From positions 62,001 through 126,000 of the forward strand of contig NZ_JGZK01000017.1 in NCBI RefSeq assembly GCF_000741695.1: 64,000 nucleotides of DNA, given 5' to 3'. Below, in pieces: positions 48,892-57,785 of the stretch. How positions within the stretch are numbered: the stretch's first letter is position 1; each line of letters opens with the position of its first letter. The translations under genes and the position numbers were made by a program. Under the pieces are notes generated by a model that ran no database searches, was not told the origin of the DNA, and was given only the letters and a program-made list of their open reading frames with translations. This DNA comes from Bifidobacterium reuteri DSM 23975 (lineage in GTDB: Bacteria > Actinomycetota > Actinomycetes > Actinomycetales > Bifidobacteriaceae).

Positions 48892-49458
48892 ATGAGTTCC
48901 CCAGTCTTCTTTGACACCTGCGTTCTCTACGGCGAAATCGTCAACGATTTGATTCTCCGTCTTGCCGAAGAACGATTCTTCACACCTTACTGGTCTTCCT
49001 GAGTGCTCACGGAACTTCGAAAGAACCTATCCATCCGCGTCGGAGAAGAACGCGCCGTACGACGCATCACCGCAATGACCCGCGCCTTCCCAGACGCCAC
49101 AGTGACCGGCTACGAGAGTCTTATCGAAGACATGACCTGCGACGAGAAGGACTGCCATGTGCTCGCCGCGGCCGACCATTCCCTCGCACAGACTCTCGTC
49201 ACCTTCAACCTCAAGGATTTCCCCGAATCATCCACTTCCTCGTTGAACATCGATATCAAGCACCCGGATGTTTTCCTCCTCGACGTGTTCGACCTTGACC
49301 CGGGGCGTGTCGCACAAGTCGGCTATACCGCATTGCGAAGCTACAAGGAATACCCCCAGACGCCCGAAGACTACGCGCACATGCTCCAGAGGTCGGGTTT
49401 ACCGCAATTCGCCCAGCAAATCTACCCCGCCCTCGCCGCGCTTGACGAACAAGACTGA
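48892..49458 (+). pseudogene. PIN-domain toxin with in-frame TGA
   Basis: ATG 48,892 behind AAGGAG opens MSSPVFFDTCVLYGEIVNDL, the PIN start with its first catalytic Asp. The frame meets TGA at 49,000-49,002 after FTPYWSS and continues in the same frame as VLTELRKNLSIRVGEERAVR, DEKDCHVLAAADHSL and FNLKDFP with the other acidic residues, to 49,458. A single base change would restore a 188-residue PIN toxin. A GTG directly after the TGA could restart a 151-residue protein lacking the first Asp. The upstream antitoxin is intact. Sequencing error cannot be excluded. Confidence 0.8.
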
Positions 49459-49956
49459 CAGCCCACGCTCGGACTACCAGACCGGCAAGGTCTGCTACGA
49501 GCGCGGCGAATGCGAAGTCGACGAATACGTCGGCACAATATCACCATGGAGCCCAAACACCGGCAAGATACTGACAAGCTTGCAGCAAGCATAGCCAGCG
49601 GAATGATGTCGACAGCGCTACTCAAGAGCACAACGACTCACACGGAAGCAAATACCAAGCAAATAACATTTCGGCGGAACTCCAACGATTTCGACAAGAT
49701 GCCCGCGCCGGTTCGCATCGGAGAGCAACAAATCACTGTCAGAGCCATAAGACGACGTCATCAAGGCAATATCATGCACAGCCTTTCAAAAACCGCTCTA
49801 CAGAGCCATTCGGCATCTCTGTCAGAAAAATACTCAACGACATTACCGCTGTCTTCAATAGCACCAATAGGCGCATAGCCGAGTCGTTCCCGACCGCGCT
49901 TTCGAAGACCGGGAGGCGAAGGCCGAGATGCCAAAAGATGGGCGGATATTAGACTG
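49459..49956. other. Spacer with alpha repeat and a small ORF remnant
   Basis: Just after the PIN gene, the frame ending at TAG 49,594 reads YQTGKVCYERGECEVDEYVG and looks like a worn small protein without its own start. The right copy of the alpha repeat follows at 49,621-49,696. I see no intact gene up to 49,956. Confidence 0.35.
49621..49696. repeat. Alpha repeat, right copy
   Basis: The partner of 45,200-45,275, in the same orientation, closing the segment that holds RloAB and the antitoxin-toxin pair. Confidence 0.75.
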
Positions 49957-51753
49957 ATGCATATGCACGCAGCAGAGGAAACAGCGTCCGCAGCAGCAGC
50001 GTCCGCAGCAGCAGCGTCCGCAGCAGCACGCTCGACGGCGGACCGCTCAAGCGAACCCTCCCGCCCACTGCAACCATGGCGAACATGGCTGCGCCGATAC
50101 TGGTTCATCGCGCTGCCGCTACCGGTGTATCTGGCCTGCCTAGCGCACGTATGGCCGGGATTCAATACGAACGACTCCACCTGGCAGCGAGCGCAATTCG
50201 CCAGCGGCCAGTACAGCAAACACCACTCACTGCTGGACACCTACGTCTTCCAAGGACTGCTCGGGCGCAACGACCTCGGCACCACGAATCTCATCCAATC
50301 GATTGTGCTGGCGTCGTGCATCATCGCCACGCTGGCGCTGCTGACCCGGCATCTGAGCCGCAGATGGATCGCGGCACTCACTCTCGCGTACGCCCTGTAT
50401 CCGCTGTTCCCGCTGTATGCCACGATCCGCACCAAAGACACGGTCGCGGCCGGATTCACGCTGCTGCTTGCGGTGGCGCTGTATGAGCTCATCGCGTCGA
50501 GCGAGCGCGTTGACCGACTCAGCGGCAGCAGCGAGCGCGGCGAGGGCGGCGGGCGCCTCAGCGAGAGCGGTAGCCGTAGCAGCAAAAGCAATCGACTCGG
50601 CATACGCGACTGCAGCGGCAGCCGCAGCATGGCGGACACGCCCGTCGGACCGGACGCAACAAGTACCGCAGACGACGCATATACAGCGTTGCCAACAGCC
50701 GGCACTTCACGCATCGGACACTCCTCGGCCGGGTCCCCTGACGAGGCCACAGCTGGGTCCTCAATCGGCACCCGCCAGCGTCTGCGCGCACACGCTTCCC
50801 GCATCACTTCGCCACTGCTTAATAGCCCTTGGTTCATCGCCGCAGTGGCGGTGCTGCTGTTCATCTGCAACGAATACCGCAAGAACAACATCCTGTTCGT
50901 GCTGGCGGTGCTGGTTTTTCTGGTGATTCGATACCGCGCGCAATGGAAGCGCGTCGTGGCGCTGATTGCAGCGTTCGCGATGCTCACTGCCGCGTGGGGC
51001 GTGTTCGAGGATTACGGGCTCAAGGCTGAGCCGTCCGAGACCACTGAGATGCTGGGCGTTCCGTTGCAGCAGATCGGCTACATCTACCACGAAAACCAGA
51101 ACGGCAATCCGCAGAACCTGCCCGAGTCCGCGGATCGGTACTTCACCTCCTTCCGATCGGCGGACGATTGGGCGAAAAACTATCAGCCGCTCATCGCCGA
51201 TCAGGAGAAGCTGTTCGAGCTGGACAACGGTGATCTTCCGGAGTTCCTACGGCATTGGGCGTCACTGTGCTTCTCGAACTTCGGCTCATGCGTGACCGCA
51301 TACTGGCAGTTCGAGGGCTCTCTGGTCAATCCACTGATGGTGGCGAACGACCAATACCTCTACGCCTCGGGCATCACGCATACCGCGCCCGAAGTGCTCG
51401 CCGAGTCGCCGGTGGGGCTGGTGCCGCATTATCTGCTGAACGTGGCGCTGCTGGATTGGTGGCTGGTTGCACTGGCGATTATGGCGGTGCGTCGCGGGCG
51501 GGCCCAGCTCTTGTCGCTGTTTCTGATTCCGGTCGGAATCGTGCTGTCCATCATGGTCGCGGCGCTGAACGTCGAACTGCGCGTGCTGCTTGCGGTGTTC
51601 CTCTGCGCACCGATGCTCACCGCCGTGTGCCTTGGGGACCAAGATGCGGGCCGATTGGGCGATCCGAGCTGCCGGGATGAGCCGACCGTGCGGGATTCAG
51701 CACGGGAACAGGAATCATTCGACGAAGGCCACGACCTCTCGAAGGCTGATTGA
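49957..51753 (+). CDS. DUF6020-like polytopic membrane protein
   Basis: 598 residues. The N-terminus contains an Ala-rich segment made by a 15-bp unit repeated three times (49,983-50,027). After the first helix (YWFIALPLPVYLACLAHVWP) comes the extracellular NTNDSTWQRAQFASGQYSKH and a likely acidic active loop, then about ten helices. A long Ser/Gly-rich insertion (about residues 180-265) lies between helices, followed by EYRKNNILFVLAVLVFL. The pattern resembles the DUF6020 group of GT-C-like proteins in actinobacterial envelope loci; function is inferred. The start at 49,957 has a weak ribosome site and a second ATG lies two codons on. Confidence 0.68.
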   Translation: MHMHAAEETASAAAASAAAASAAARSTADRSSEPSRPLQPWRTWLRRYWFIALPLPVYLACLAHVWPGFNTNDSTWQRAQFASGQYSKHHSLLDTYVFQGLLGRNDLGTTNLIQSIVLASCIIATLALLTRHLSRRWIAALTLAYALYPLFPLYATIRTKDTVAAGFTLLLAVALYELIASSERVDRLSGSSERGEGGGRLSESGSRSSKSNRLGIRDCSGSRSMADTPVGPDATSTADDAYTALPTAGTSRIGHSSAGSPDEATAGSSIGTRQRLRAHASRITSPLLNSPWFIAAVAVLLFICNEYRKNNILFVLAVLVFLVIRYRAQWKRVVALIAAFAMLTAAWGVFEDYGLKAEPSETTEMLGVPLQQIGYIYHENQNGNPQNLPESADRYFTSFRSADDWAKNYQPLIADQEKLFELDNGDLPEFLRHWASLCFSNFGSCVTAYWQFEGSLVNPLMVANDQYLYASGITHTAPEVLAESPVGLVPHYLLNVALLDWWLVALAIMAVRRGRAQLLSLFLIPVGIVLSIMVAALNVELRVLLAVFLCAPMLTAVCLGDQDAGRLGDPSCRDEPTVRDSAREQESFDEGHDLSKAD

Positions 51754-51929
51754 TTCACCGACACAGCAGACCACACTCAGCGACTCGACACCGATTAAGG
51801 GCTGCATCCGAGGCACCTGATGGAATCCCGGCTGCGCTGCGTCCGATTTCAACTGCCGGATTCCATCTGAATTCTGTCACGGAAGCGAATAGTGGCTTAA
51901 AGCGCGATTCCGCGTACTTCGCGCTTGCT

Positions 51930-52574
51930 TCGTGCCACGCGAGTGCAAAACCGCCGAGAATACACCAGCGTGGCAACGCGAACACGGGAACATCACCGAA
52001 CCATCGAAACCACACGCCGAGAAACGACGAAATTCTGCGGTTTTATGTGAGCACTCACAGCGGCGGCGCGCCCGCAACACCACAGGCGTGCCACGCGAGT
52101 GCAAAACAACCACGAATGCGCCAGCGTGGCAGGTTTTCTTGTCCCTGTAGCCCGGAACGACCCTTTTGGGGCTACAGGGACAGCGTCTGCACTGGAACGC
52201 CGTTGACGCTCCGAAGCCACACATTGCAAAACGGCGGAATTCCGCGGTTTTCGACAACCAGCCCACAGCGAAGGACAGCGCGCAGGGTGCACTCAGGGCA
52301 CTCAATCTGTCCCAGAAGCGCAAAACGGGAGAAAAATCGCTACCGGGGCACGAATTCCTGCCACTGTAAACACGTCAACCGATTAACGCCTCCACAGAGA
52401 CACGAACCACTGTCCCAGAAACGCAAAACGGGCTAAAAACTGCTACAGGGACACGAATTCTTGCCCCTGTAAGCATGTCAACCGATTGACACATCCGCAG
52501 AGACACGAATCATTGTCCTGGAAACACAAAACCCGAGATAATCCGCTACAGGGACACGAACGCCAGCCATGAAC
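51930..52574. repeat. Composite hairpin element, copy 2, with 103-bp tandem units
   Basis: The block contains two 42-nt modules (51,934-51,975 and 52,090-52,131, ends GCCACGC/GCGTGGC), a 14-bp hairpin (52,140-52,153 with 52,169-52,182) and a long segment shared with copy 1. A 103-bp unit starting CTGTCCCAGAA is tandemly repeated from 52,308, 52,411 and 52,514. Each unit carries a hairpin of the form GCTACAGGGACACGAATTC...CCCCTGTAAGC (52,340, 52,443, 52,546, the last cut short). No gene is evident in 51,754-52,746. Confidence 0.75.
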
Positions 52575-52589
52575 TCTGCCGATAAGACC

Positions 52590-52634
52590 TCGCTAAACGT
52601 ACACTGAGCAGCTCTCAGTGTACGTTTAGCGAGA
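52590..52634. repeat. 20-bp perfect inverted repeat
   Basis: CTCGCTAAACGTACACTGAG and its exact complement (52,615-52,634) flank a 5-nt loop. A half-site AGCAAACGTACT follows near 52,656. It lies downstream of the YfhO-like gene and might serve as its terminator, although the tail is not T-rich. Confidence 0.7.
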
Positions 52635-52746
52635 TATGGGCCCGTAAGACCACAGCAAACGTACTGCTACGACGACAAACCTGGGCAACAAACCCTATTA
52701 ACGGCCATCATCGTAGTTGTTGCGTTGCACCAACAATCTCAGTCAG

Positions 52747-55700
52747 CTACAACCTGCGCTGCCCGTGCTTACGCCGGGCGGCGGCGATGACCGCGGCACC
52801 GACGCAGCCCAAAGCGGTGACGGCACTAACAACGGCACCGGGGATGAGTCCGGGCGTGATGAAGCGCATGTCGATGGTATTGTGCCCTGGCTGTACGGGA
52901 ATCACGGTGGCCGCGCCGCCGAACGCTGGCTGGGCCGCAACCTTTACGCCATTGACAGTGACCTTCCAGCCCTTGCTGTAAGGAGTGGTGACGAGCAGCG
53001 ACTGTGCGGCCGCACCGGATTCAGCTTCCACAGACGAACCGGAGTCGGAGCCCACACCCGAACCGGAGCCCGCGCCCGAGGAAGAGCCCACACCCGAACC
53101 GGAGTCGGAGCCCGAGGAGGAACCCGCGCCCGAGGAAGAACCCGAACCCGAGGAGGAACCCGAACTGGAGCCCGAATGAGTGCTCGCGCTCGAATCAGCA
53201 GAACCGGCACCCGCGTCCCCGGCAACGCCCACACCAGTGTCAGTACTGTCGCTCGACCCCACATCACCGCCAGCAGCAGTCCCCGCATCGAAGGTGCCGC
53301 GGATGTGGCCGTCCTCGAATCGCTCGACATTAAGCGGGTTCTGCGCGAGCTGACGGGTGATCGACTGCACCTCGTTCATGTCCAATACCGCGAACAGGCA
53401 GGTGGCGGCGGGTTGGTCGCCGGTCACCGGAGCTCCGGTCGGCGACGAGAGGGTCACCGTGTGGGTGCCGCCGGCATACTCGGCCGTGCCCGCGCCAACG
53501 CTTCCACCCCGCGAAGCACCGGTATCACCCGACTGGACATCGGCGCCCTCCGAATCAGCTGTCCCATGGCTGGCGTCCCCTTGGTCGGCCGCCTCGCGCT
53601 CGGTATCGCCCTGATTGCTCGCTGACTCACCATTGCCAGCAGTATCAGTCTCGGCACCGGCATCGGCTTCAACGTCGCCAGCCACCCCAGACGTCTCCCC
53701 CGCCAGCGGATGCAAGGCGTGCTCGAAACGGTTGTTTTCAGTGATCACCGCTCCACCGTCGATGCTCAGACCGAAGTCCACAGTGGCCTGCGTGGATACG
53801 TACACGTAGCCGACCGAACCCTCGGGCACTTGGATGGTCCACGTGCGCGTGCCATCCGGATTGTCAGCGGCCTTGGCCTCGACCTGCTTGAACGGGGAAA
53901 CCGCATGTCCCACCAGCACGGAAGCGAACGCGTTCTGGTTCTCGAACGGATTGGCCGACTTGGGCATCGCACTGCCTGCCACGCTTGCCGGCACGCCGTA
54001 CGCCAGAGGCAGGGCGTTCGGGTTGCGATACACCGCTTCGGCGCCCACGCCGGCGGCATCCAAGACGCGCGTCATGCCAAGGTATTGCGAGCGCCCACTC
54101 ACGGACTGCGCGGACGAGCCGGACTCATTCCGGGACGAATCCGACGAGCCGGCATCGTCCGAGGCCGCACCGTCAGAAGCAGCACCGTCCGAACCTGTAT
54201 CCCCCGAACCGGCAACATCTCCGCTCAATCCGCTGAGCGACGCATACTTCACGCCGAGCAGCGAATCGCTGAGTAGGCTGGGCGCGGCATAACGGGTGAG
54301 ATTCTCGTCGGTCTGGCTGTAGCCGAGCGCGGCGAGGAAATCCACAGCCGCCGCGCTGTTGGCGGACGAGTATATGGACAGCTGTCTGAATCCAGAGGCC
54401 ATGCCCTCGTTCAGCGCGCCCAGATTGGCGCGGGTGTAGTTCTTCTCGAACCGGTACACACCGTCGTCCAGTTCGGCGAGGCGCTGGGCCTGTGCGCGCG
54501 AGTTCGCGGCATAGGCGGTCGCCTGAGACTGCGGATAATCGCGATACACGACGGAGAAAGTGTGATTGGCGGCGATGATGAACTCGGGGATGGTGATGAC
54601 GACGATAAGCGCGGTCAGTGCGCGCGCCAAACCGGTCCTGATGCCGATACCAATACGAGCCCCCGCACCGGAACCGATACTGCTACCGGCAGTCGTGGCA
54701 TCATCGCCAGTTCGCATACCGGTCCCATCGACGGTACTGTTGCCGGGCCCGGTAACAGTACCGGCACCGGCAGTATCGGCTGCAATCGCCGCATCCGCAG
54801 CAACGCCATCGCGCGAATCCCGCTTCCACGGCAATCGCCCGGCGAACAGCTCGCGGCACGCTACCGAGGCGAGCAACACCATCAGAAACACGGCATAGAT
54901 GGCCGGACGCGAATAGAATCCTTTCGGATATCGCAGACCGCACCACAGCATCTCCAGAGGAATCAGCCATGTAGAGGCGAGCGTAAATACGAGGATGACC
55001 GCCGCGGTTTTGCGCACGGACAGCGCAATCGACGGCAGCACAAAGAACACGATGGCGAGCACGGTCACGGCGAATCCGGCGAACAATTGCGGAATCTGCT
55101 CCTCCTGCCATGCGGTAGGGGTGAAGCCGAGCAGCAGTCCCTTGAGATCCGTGCGCGTGCCGAGCTCCCAGATATGGGCGAGCGCTGGAATGCGCGCGAG
55201 CGCAATCGCCAGAACCGCGCTGCCGGCAGCGAACAGCGCCACGCATATGCGCCATGCCACCGTGTGCGCGTATGCGTCCACCAAGCCAAACGATGCGTCT
55301 CCATCGTGACGGGCGGCGCTGCCGGCCGCCGCACCGGAATCCGACGCTGTGGCTGCAGGCGTCGTTTCGGTTGTCGCAGCCATCTCGCCGACGCCAATAC
55401 GATCGCGGTCCGCAACCCCCGAAGCCCCCGAAGCCCCCGCAACATCCGCGCGCCGCGCACGCCCGCGCACCACGGCCAACGCAATCGCCGCGATAATCGC
55501 CAATACCACCAAAACTCCGGAGACCAGCAGTACCGGCAGGAATCGCTCCACCAGGCCTCCGGCGAGCTGCTGCGCCTGTGCCACGTATCCGCGCACGCGC
55601 GACGACATCGCACCCTGGCTGGCGGATTGCGCCTGAATGGTCGGCAGGAACGTCCACATGCTCAGGAACAGGGCGAGCACACCGCAGCCGGCCATGCCCA

Positions 55701-56436
55701 ATACCTTGCGCCAGAGGTTGTTGTCACGGAATCGCGTGCCGGCGCGGGCGGCGAGCGCCATCTGCTCAAGGACGGCGTAGAAGACGAGGAAGAAGATGGT
55801 CATGTAGGCCGTGTACCAGCAGACAATCACGGATGCGGCGAGCAGGGCGACGAGCAGCCGCCAGCGGCCATGGTTGATGAACCGGTAGGCGGCCCAGCAG
55901 ATGAGCGGCAACAGGATGAGGTTGTCAAGCCACATGGGGCTGCGCAGGTTGCTCGCCGTCCATGTGCCGAATACCACGGCGAGGCCGAACATGGCTGCGA
56001 TGGGTCCGTTGATCTGGAATCGGCGGCGCAGGAAGAACACCATGCTCATCTCGGCCAGTCCGAGCTTCACCGCCACGATCAGCCAGATGAACAACACGAT
56101 ATGCGCTTCATCGAAAAACACGACGAACAAGTTCAGCGGGCTCGCCAGATAGAAGCTGTACAGCCCCCACGTGCCCACGCCCATGCCTTGCGCGAAAGAG
56201 AACAACAAGTTCCCGCCCTGCCCCAGCAGGAGGGAGCGGAACCAGACGAAGAAATCGACGTACTGGTAGCGCAGATCGCCGGAGAGGAACGATTCACCGC
56301 CGAACGGGTAGACGCCGCGGATCGCACACAGCAATGCAAGCAGCGCGATGGGCAACGCGAAGCAAGCCAGATACCCCATGACGCCGGGAAGCGTTCGACT
56401 GGCGCGTATGGGTACCGATGCATTGCTGGAAGACAT
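52747..56436 (-). CDS. YfhO-family membrane protein, large
   Basis: About 1,229 residues from ATG 56,436. The N-terminal half has about twelve helices and the YfhO motifs FLSGDLRYQYVDFFVWFRSL, GGNLLFSFAQGMGVGTWG and SPLNLFVVFFDEAHIVLF. Later come an extracellular ANHTFSVVYRDYPQSQATAY and two low-complexity Ser/Gly/Asp linkers (about residues 780-830 and 1100-1165), then a helix and a basic tail (RRKHGQRRL). YfhO proteins take part in glycosylation of teichoic acids and related polymers. It is longer than the Bacillus protein because of the linkers. No ribosome site is seen; a TATAAT lies seven bases upstream of ATG, pointing to a leaderless mRNA. Confidence 0.85.
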   Translation of the reverse strand: MSSSNASVPIRASRTLPGVMGYLACFALPIALLALLCAIRGVYPFGGESFLSGDLRYQYVDFFVWFRSLLLGQGGNLLFSFAQGMGVGTWGLYSFYLASPLNLFVVFFDEAHIVLFIWLIVAVKLGLAEMSMVFFLRRRFQINGPIAAMFGLAVVFGTWTASNLRSPMWLDNLILLPLICWAAYRFINHGRWRLLVALLAASVIVCWYTAYMTIFFLVFYAVLEQMALAARAGTRFRDNNLWRKVLGMAGCGVLALFLSMWTFLPTIQAQSASQGAMSSRVRGYVAQAQQLAGGLVERFLPVLLVSGVLVVLAIIAAIALAVVRGRARRADVAGASGASGVADRDRIGVGEMAATTETTPAATASDSGAAAGSAARHDGDASFGLVDAYAHTVAWRICVALFAAGSAVLAIALARIPALAHIWELGTRTDLKGLLLGFTPTAWQEEQIPQLFAGFAVTVLAIVFFVLPSIALSVRKTAAVILVFTLASTWLIPLEMLWCGLRYPKGFYSRPAIYAVFLMVLLASVACRELFAGRLPWKRDSRDGVAADAAIAADTAGAGTVTGPGNSTVDGTGMRTGDDATTAGSSIGSGAGARIGIGIRTGLARALTALIVVITIPEFIIAANHTFSVVYRDYPQSQATAYAANSRAQAQRLAELDDGVYRFEKNYTRANLGALNEGMASGFRQLSIYSSANSAAAVDFLAALGYSQTDENLTRYAAPSLLSDSLLGVKYASLSGLSGDVAGSGDTGSDGAASDGAASDDAGSSDSSRNESGSSAQSVSGRSQYLGMTRVLDAAGVGAEAVYRNPNALPLAYGVPASVAGSAMPKSANPFENQNAFASVLVGHAVSPFKQVEAKAADNPDGTRTWTIQVPEGSVGYVYVSTQATVDFGLSIDGGAVITENNRFEHALHPLAGETSGVAGDVEADAGAETDTAGNGESASNQGDTEREAADQGDASHGTADSEGADVQSGDTGASRGGSVGAGTAEYAGGTHTVTLSSPTGAPVTGDQPAATCLFAVLDMNEVQSITRQLAQNPLNVERFEDGHIRGTFDAGTAAGGDVGSSDSTDTGVGVAGDAGAGSADSSASTHSGSSSGSSSGSGSSSGAGSSSGSDSGSGVGSSSGAGSGSGVGSDSGSSVEAESGAAAQSLLVTTPYSKGWKVTVNGVKVAAQPAFGGAATVIPVQPGHNTIDMRFITPGLIPGAVVSAVTALGCVGAAVIAAARRKHGQRRL

Positions 56437-56482
56437 GTGGCTTATTATAGTGTGGCTGGTTCTGCGAGCTGAGGAGTGAATA
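56437..56482. promoter_or_regulatory. Overlapping divergent promoters
   Basis: The 46-bp gap holds a minus-strand TATAAT (56,444-56,449) only 7 nt before the YfhO-like ATG. The plus strand has overlapping TATTAT/TATAGT candidates (56,443-56,451) and GAGGAG at 56,471-56,476 before the GtrB-like ATG. The two promoters must compete for the same DNA. Confidence 0.55.
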
Positions 56483-57496
56483 ATGAGTGACGCTGATGTT
56501 CGCACGTTGACGATCATGATTCCCTGCTACAACGAACAGGAGTCGTTGCCGGTACTGTTCGACCGCATGGACAGGCTCATCGCCAACGCACCTGAGCGTC
56601 TGCGGTACACGCTCCTGTTTGTGGACGACGGTTCCAAGGACGACACCCGTCCGCTCATCCGCGAATACGCTTCCCGGCATCCCGATGATGTGGACTATCT
56701 GTTTCTCTCACGCAATTTTGGCAAGGAAAAAGCCATGTATGCGGGCATCATGCACACGCATACCGATGGATTGGTCATCATCGACGCCGATCTGCAGGAT
56801 CCGCCGGAGCTCATTCCCGAAATGGCCGAACTCTGGTTCCAGGGATACGAGGACGTGTATGCCCGCCGGCGCAGCCGCGAGGGTGAAAGCTGGCTCAAGA
56901 AGGCCACGAGCCGCTGGTATTACAGTCTGCTGCAGAAAATCTCCGGTGTGGAGATTCAGCGGGATACCGGCGACTTCCGACTGCTCGACCGCAAATGCAT
57001 CGAAGCTCTGCAGCGGCTCGACGAGTCCGAGCGCAATTCCAAGGCGCTGTTCAGCTGGATCGGGTTCAAGAAGATCGAATTCCTGTACGATCGCGACAAG
57101 CGCGTCGCCGGCACCACCAAATGGAGCTACCCGAAGCTCTTCCATCTGGCGATGGACGGCATCACCAGCTTCACCATCGCCCCGCTGAAAATCGCCACTT
57201 GGGCGGGCTCTCTTATCTCGGTCGCCGCATTCCTGTACGCACTGTTCCTCATCTTCCGCACGCTGATCTCCGGCATTGATGTGCCCGGATACGCCTCGAC
57301 GATGGTCGTCATGCTGTTCCTCGGCGGCGTGCAGCTCCTCTGTCTAGGCATCATCGGCGAATATCTCGGCCGCGTCTTCATGCAGACCAAGCACCGCCCC
57401 AACTACCTCATCGAGGAAAGCCATCTGGGCAATCCAGACGGCGAGAGCCTAGGCAACACGAGCCCGAACCGCCGGCATTGGCCGGAATCGGAATAG
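56483..57496 (+). CDS. GtrB/DPM1-like undecaprenyl-phosphate sugar transferase, second copy
   Basis: 337 residues, very similar to the protein at 42,638-43,609: TIMIPCYNEQESLPVLFDRM, FVDDGSKDDTR, LSRNFGKEKAM, IIDADLQDPPE, RRSREGESWLKK and DTGDFRLLDRKC. Two C-terminal membrane helices follow (LKIATWAGSLISVAAFLYAL and YASTMVVMLFLGGVQLLCLG), then a polar tail. ATG 56,483 follows GAGGAG. It should load a sugar onto undecaprenyl phosphate. The divergent YfhO-like and the nearby DUF6541-like proteins are candidate outer-face partners. Confidence 0.92.
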   Translation: MSDADVRTLTIMIPCYNEQESLPVLFDRMDRLIANAPERLRYTLLFVDDGSKDDTRPLIREYASRHPDDVDYLFLSRNFGKEKAMYAGIMHTHTDGLVIIDADLQDPPELIPEMAELWFQGYEDVYARRRSREGESWLKKATSRWYYSLLQKISGVEIQRDTGDFRLLDRKCIEALQRLDESERNSKALFSWIGFKKIEFLYDRDKRVAGTTKWSYPKLFHLAMDGITSFTIAPLKIATWAGSLISVAAFLYALFLIFRTLISGIDVPGYASTMVVMLFLGGVQLLCLGIIGEYLGRVFMQTKHRPNYLIEESHLGNPDGESLGNTSPNRRHWPESE

Positions 57497-57524
57497 CGGA
57501 TTAACTGATGGCTTGTAATTGGTT

Positions 57525-57785
57525 GAGTGTATTCTGGCTCCCCTTGTCAGGGGAGCTGGCCCGCGAAGCGGGACTGAGGGGTAGTGAATTCATCGACGTA
57601 TTTCTGACGCAGGATACTAGCGGACTGTCTCATAATTGGTTAAGTGGTGCTGGTCCCTCTGACGACTACCCCTCAGTCGGCTACGCCGACAGCTCCCCTG
57701 ACAAGGGGAGCCATACAAGCCGGTATTGGCCTCCTCTGACGAGGGGGCCAATATCACTCGACGAATTTCTGACGCGGCATACTAA
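57525..57785. repeat. Dispersed palindromic repeat, copies E (inverted cluster)
   Basis: Between convergent genes there is GGCTCCCCTTGTCAGGGGAG (from about 57,537) with ACTGAGGGGTAGTGAATTCA and TTCTGACGCAGGATACTAG. Then come inverted modules ACTACCCCTCAGTCGGCTAC and AGCTCCCCTGACAAGGGGAG, and finally CCTCTGACGAGGGGGCC and TTTCTGACGCGGCATACTA. These are the building blocks seen in copies A-D. No gene is present. Confidence 0.7.

Noticed and set aside
52308-52574. CRISPR array
   Set aside because: The repeat period is 103 bp, only two to three units exist, spacers are not unique and no cas gene is near.
54562-56472. Plus-strand 636-residue ORF inside the YfhO-like gene
   Set aside because: Composition is Arg/His/Gln-rich without domains, typical of the complement of a GC-rich membrane-protein gene.
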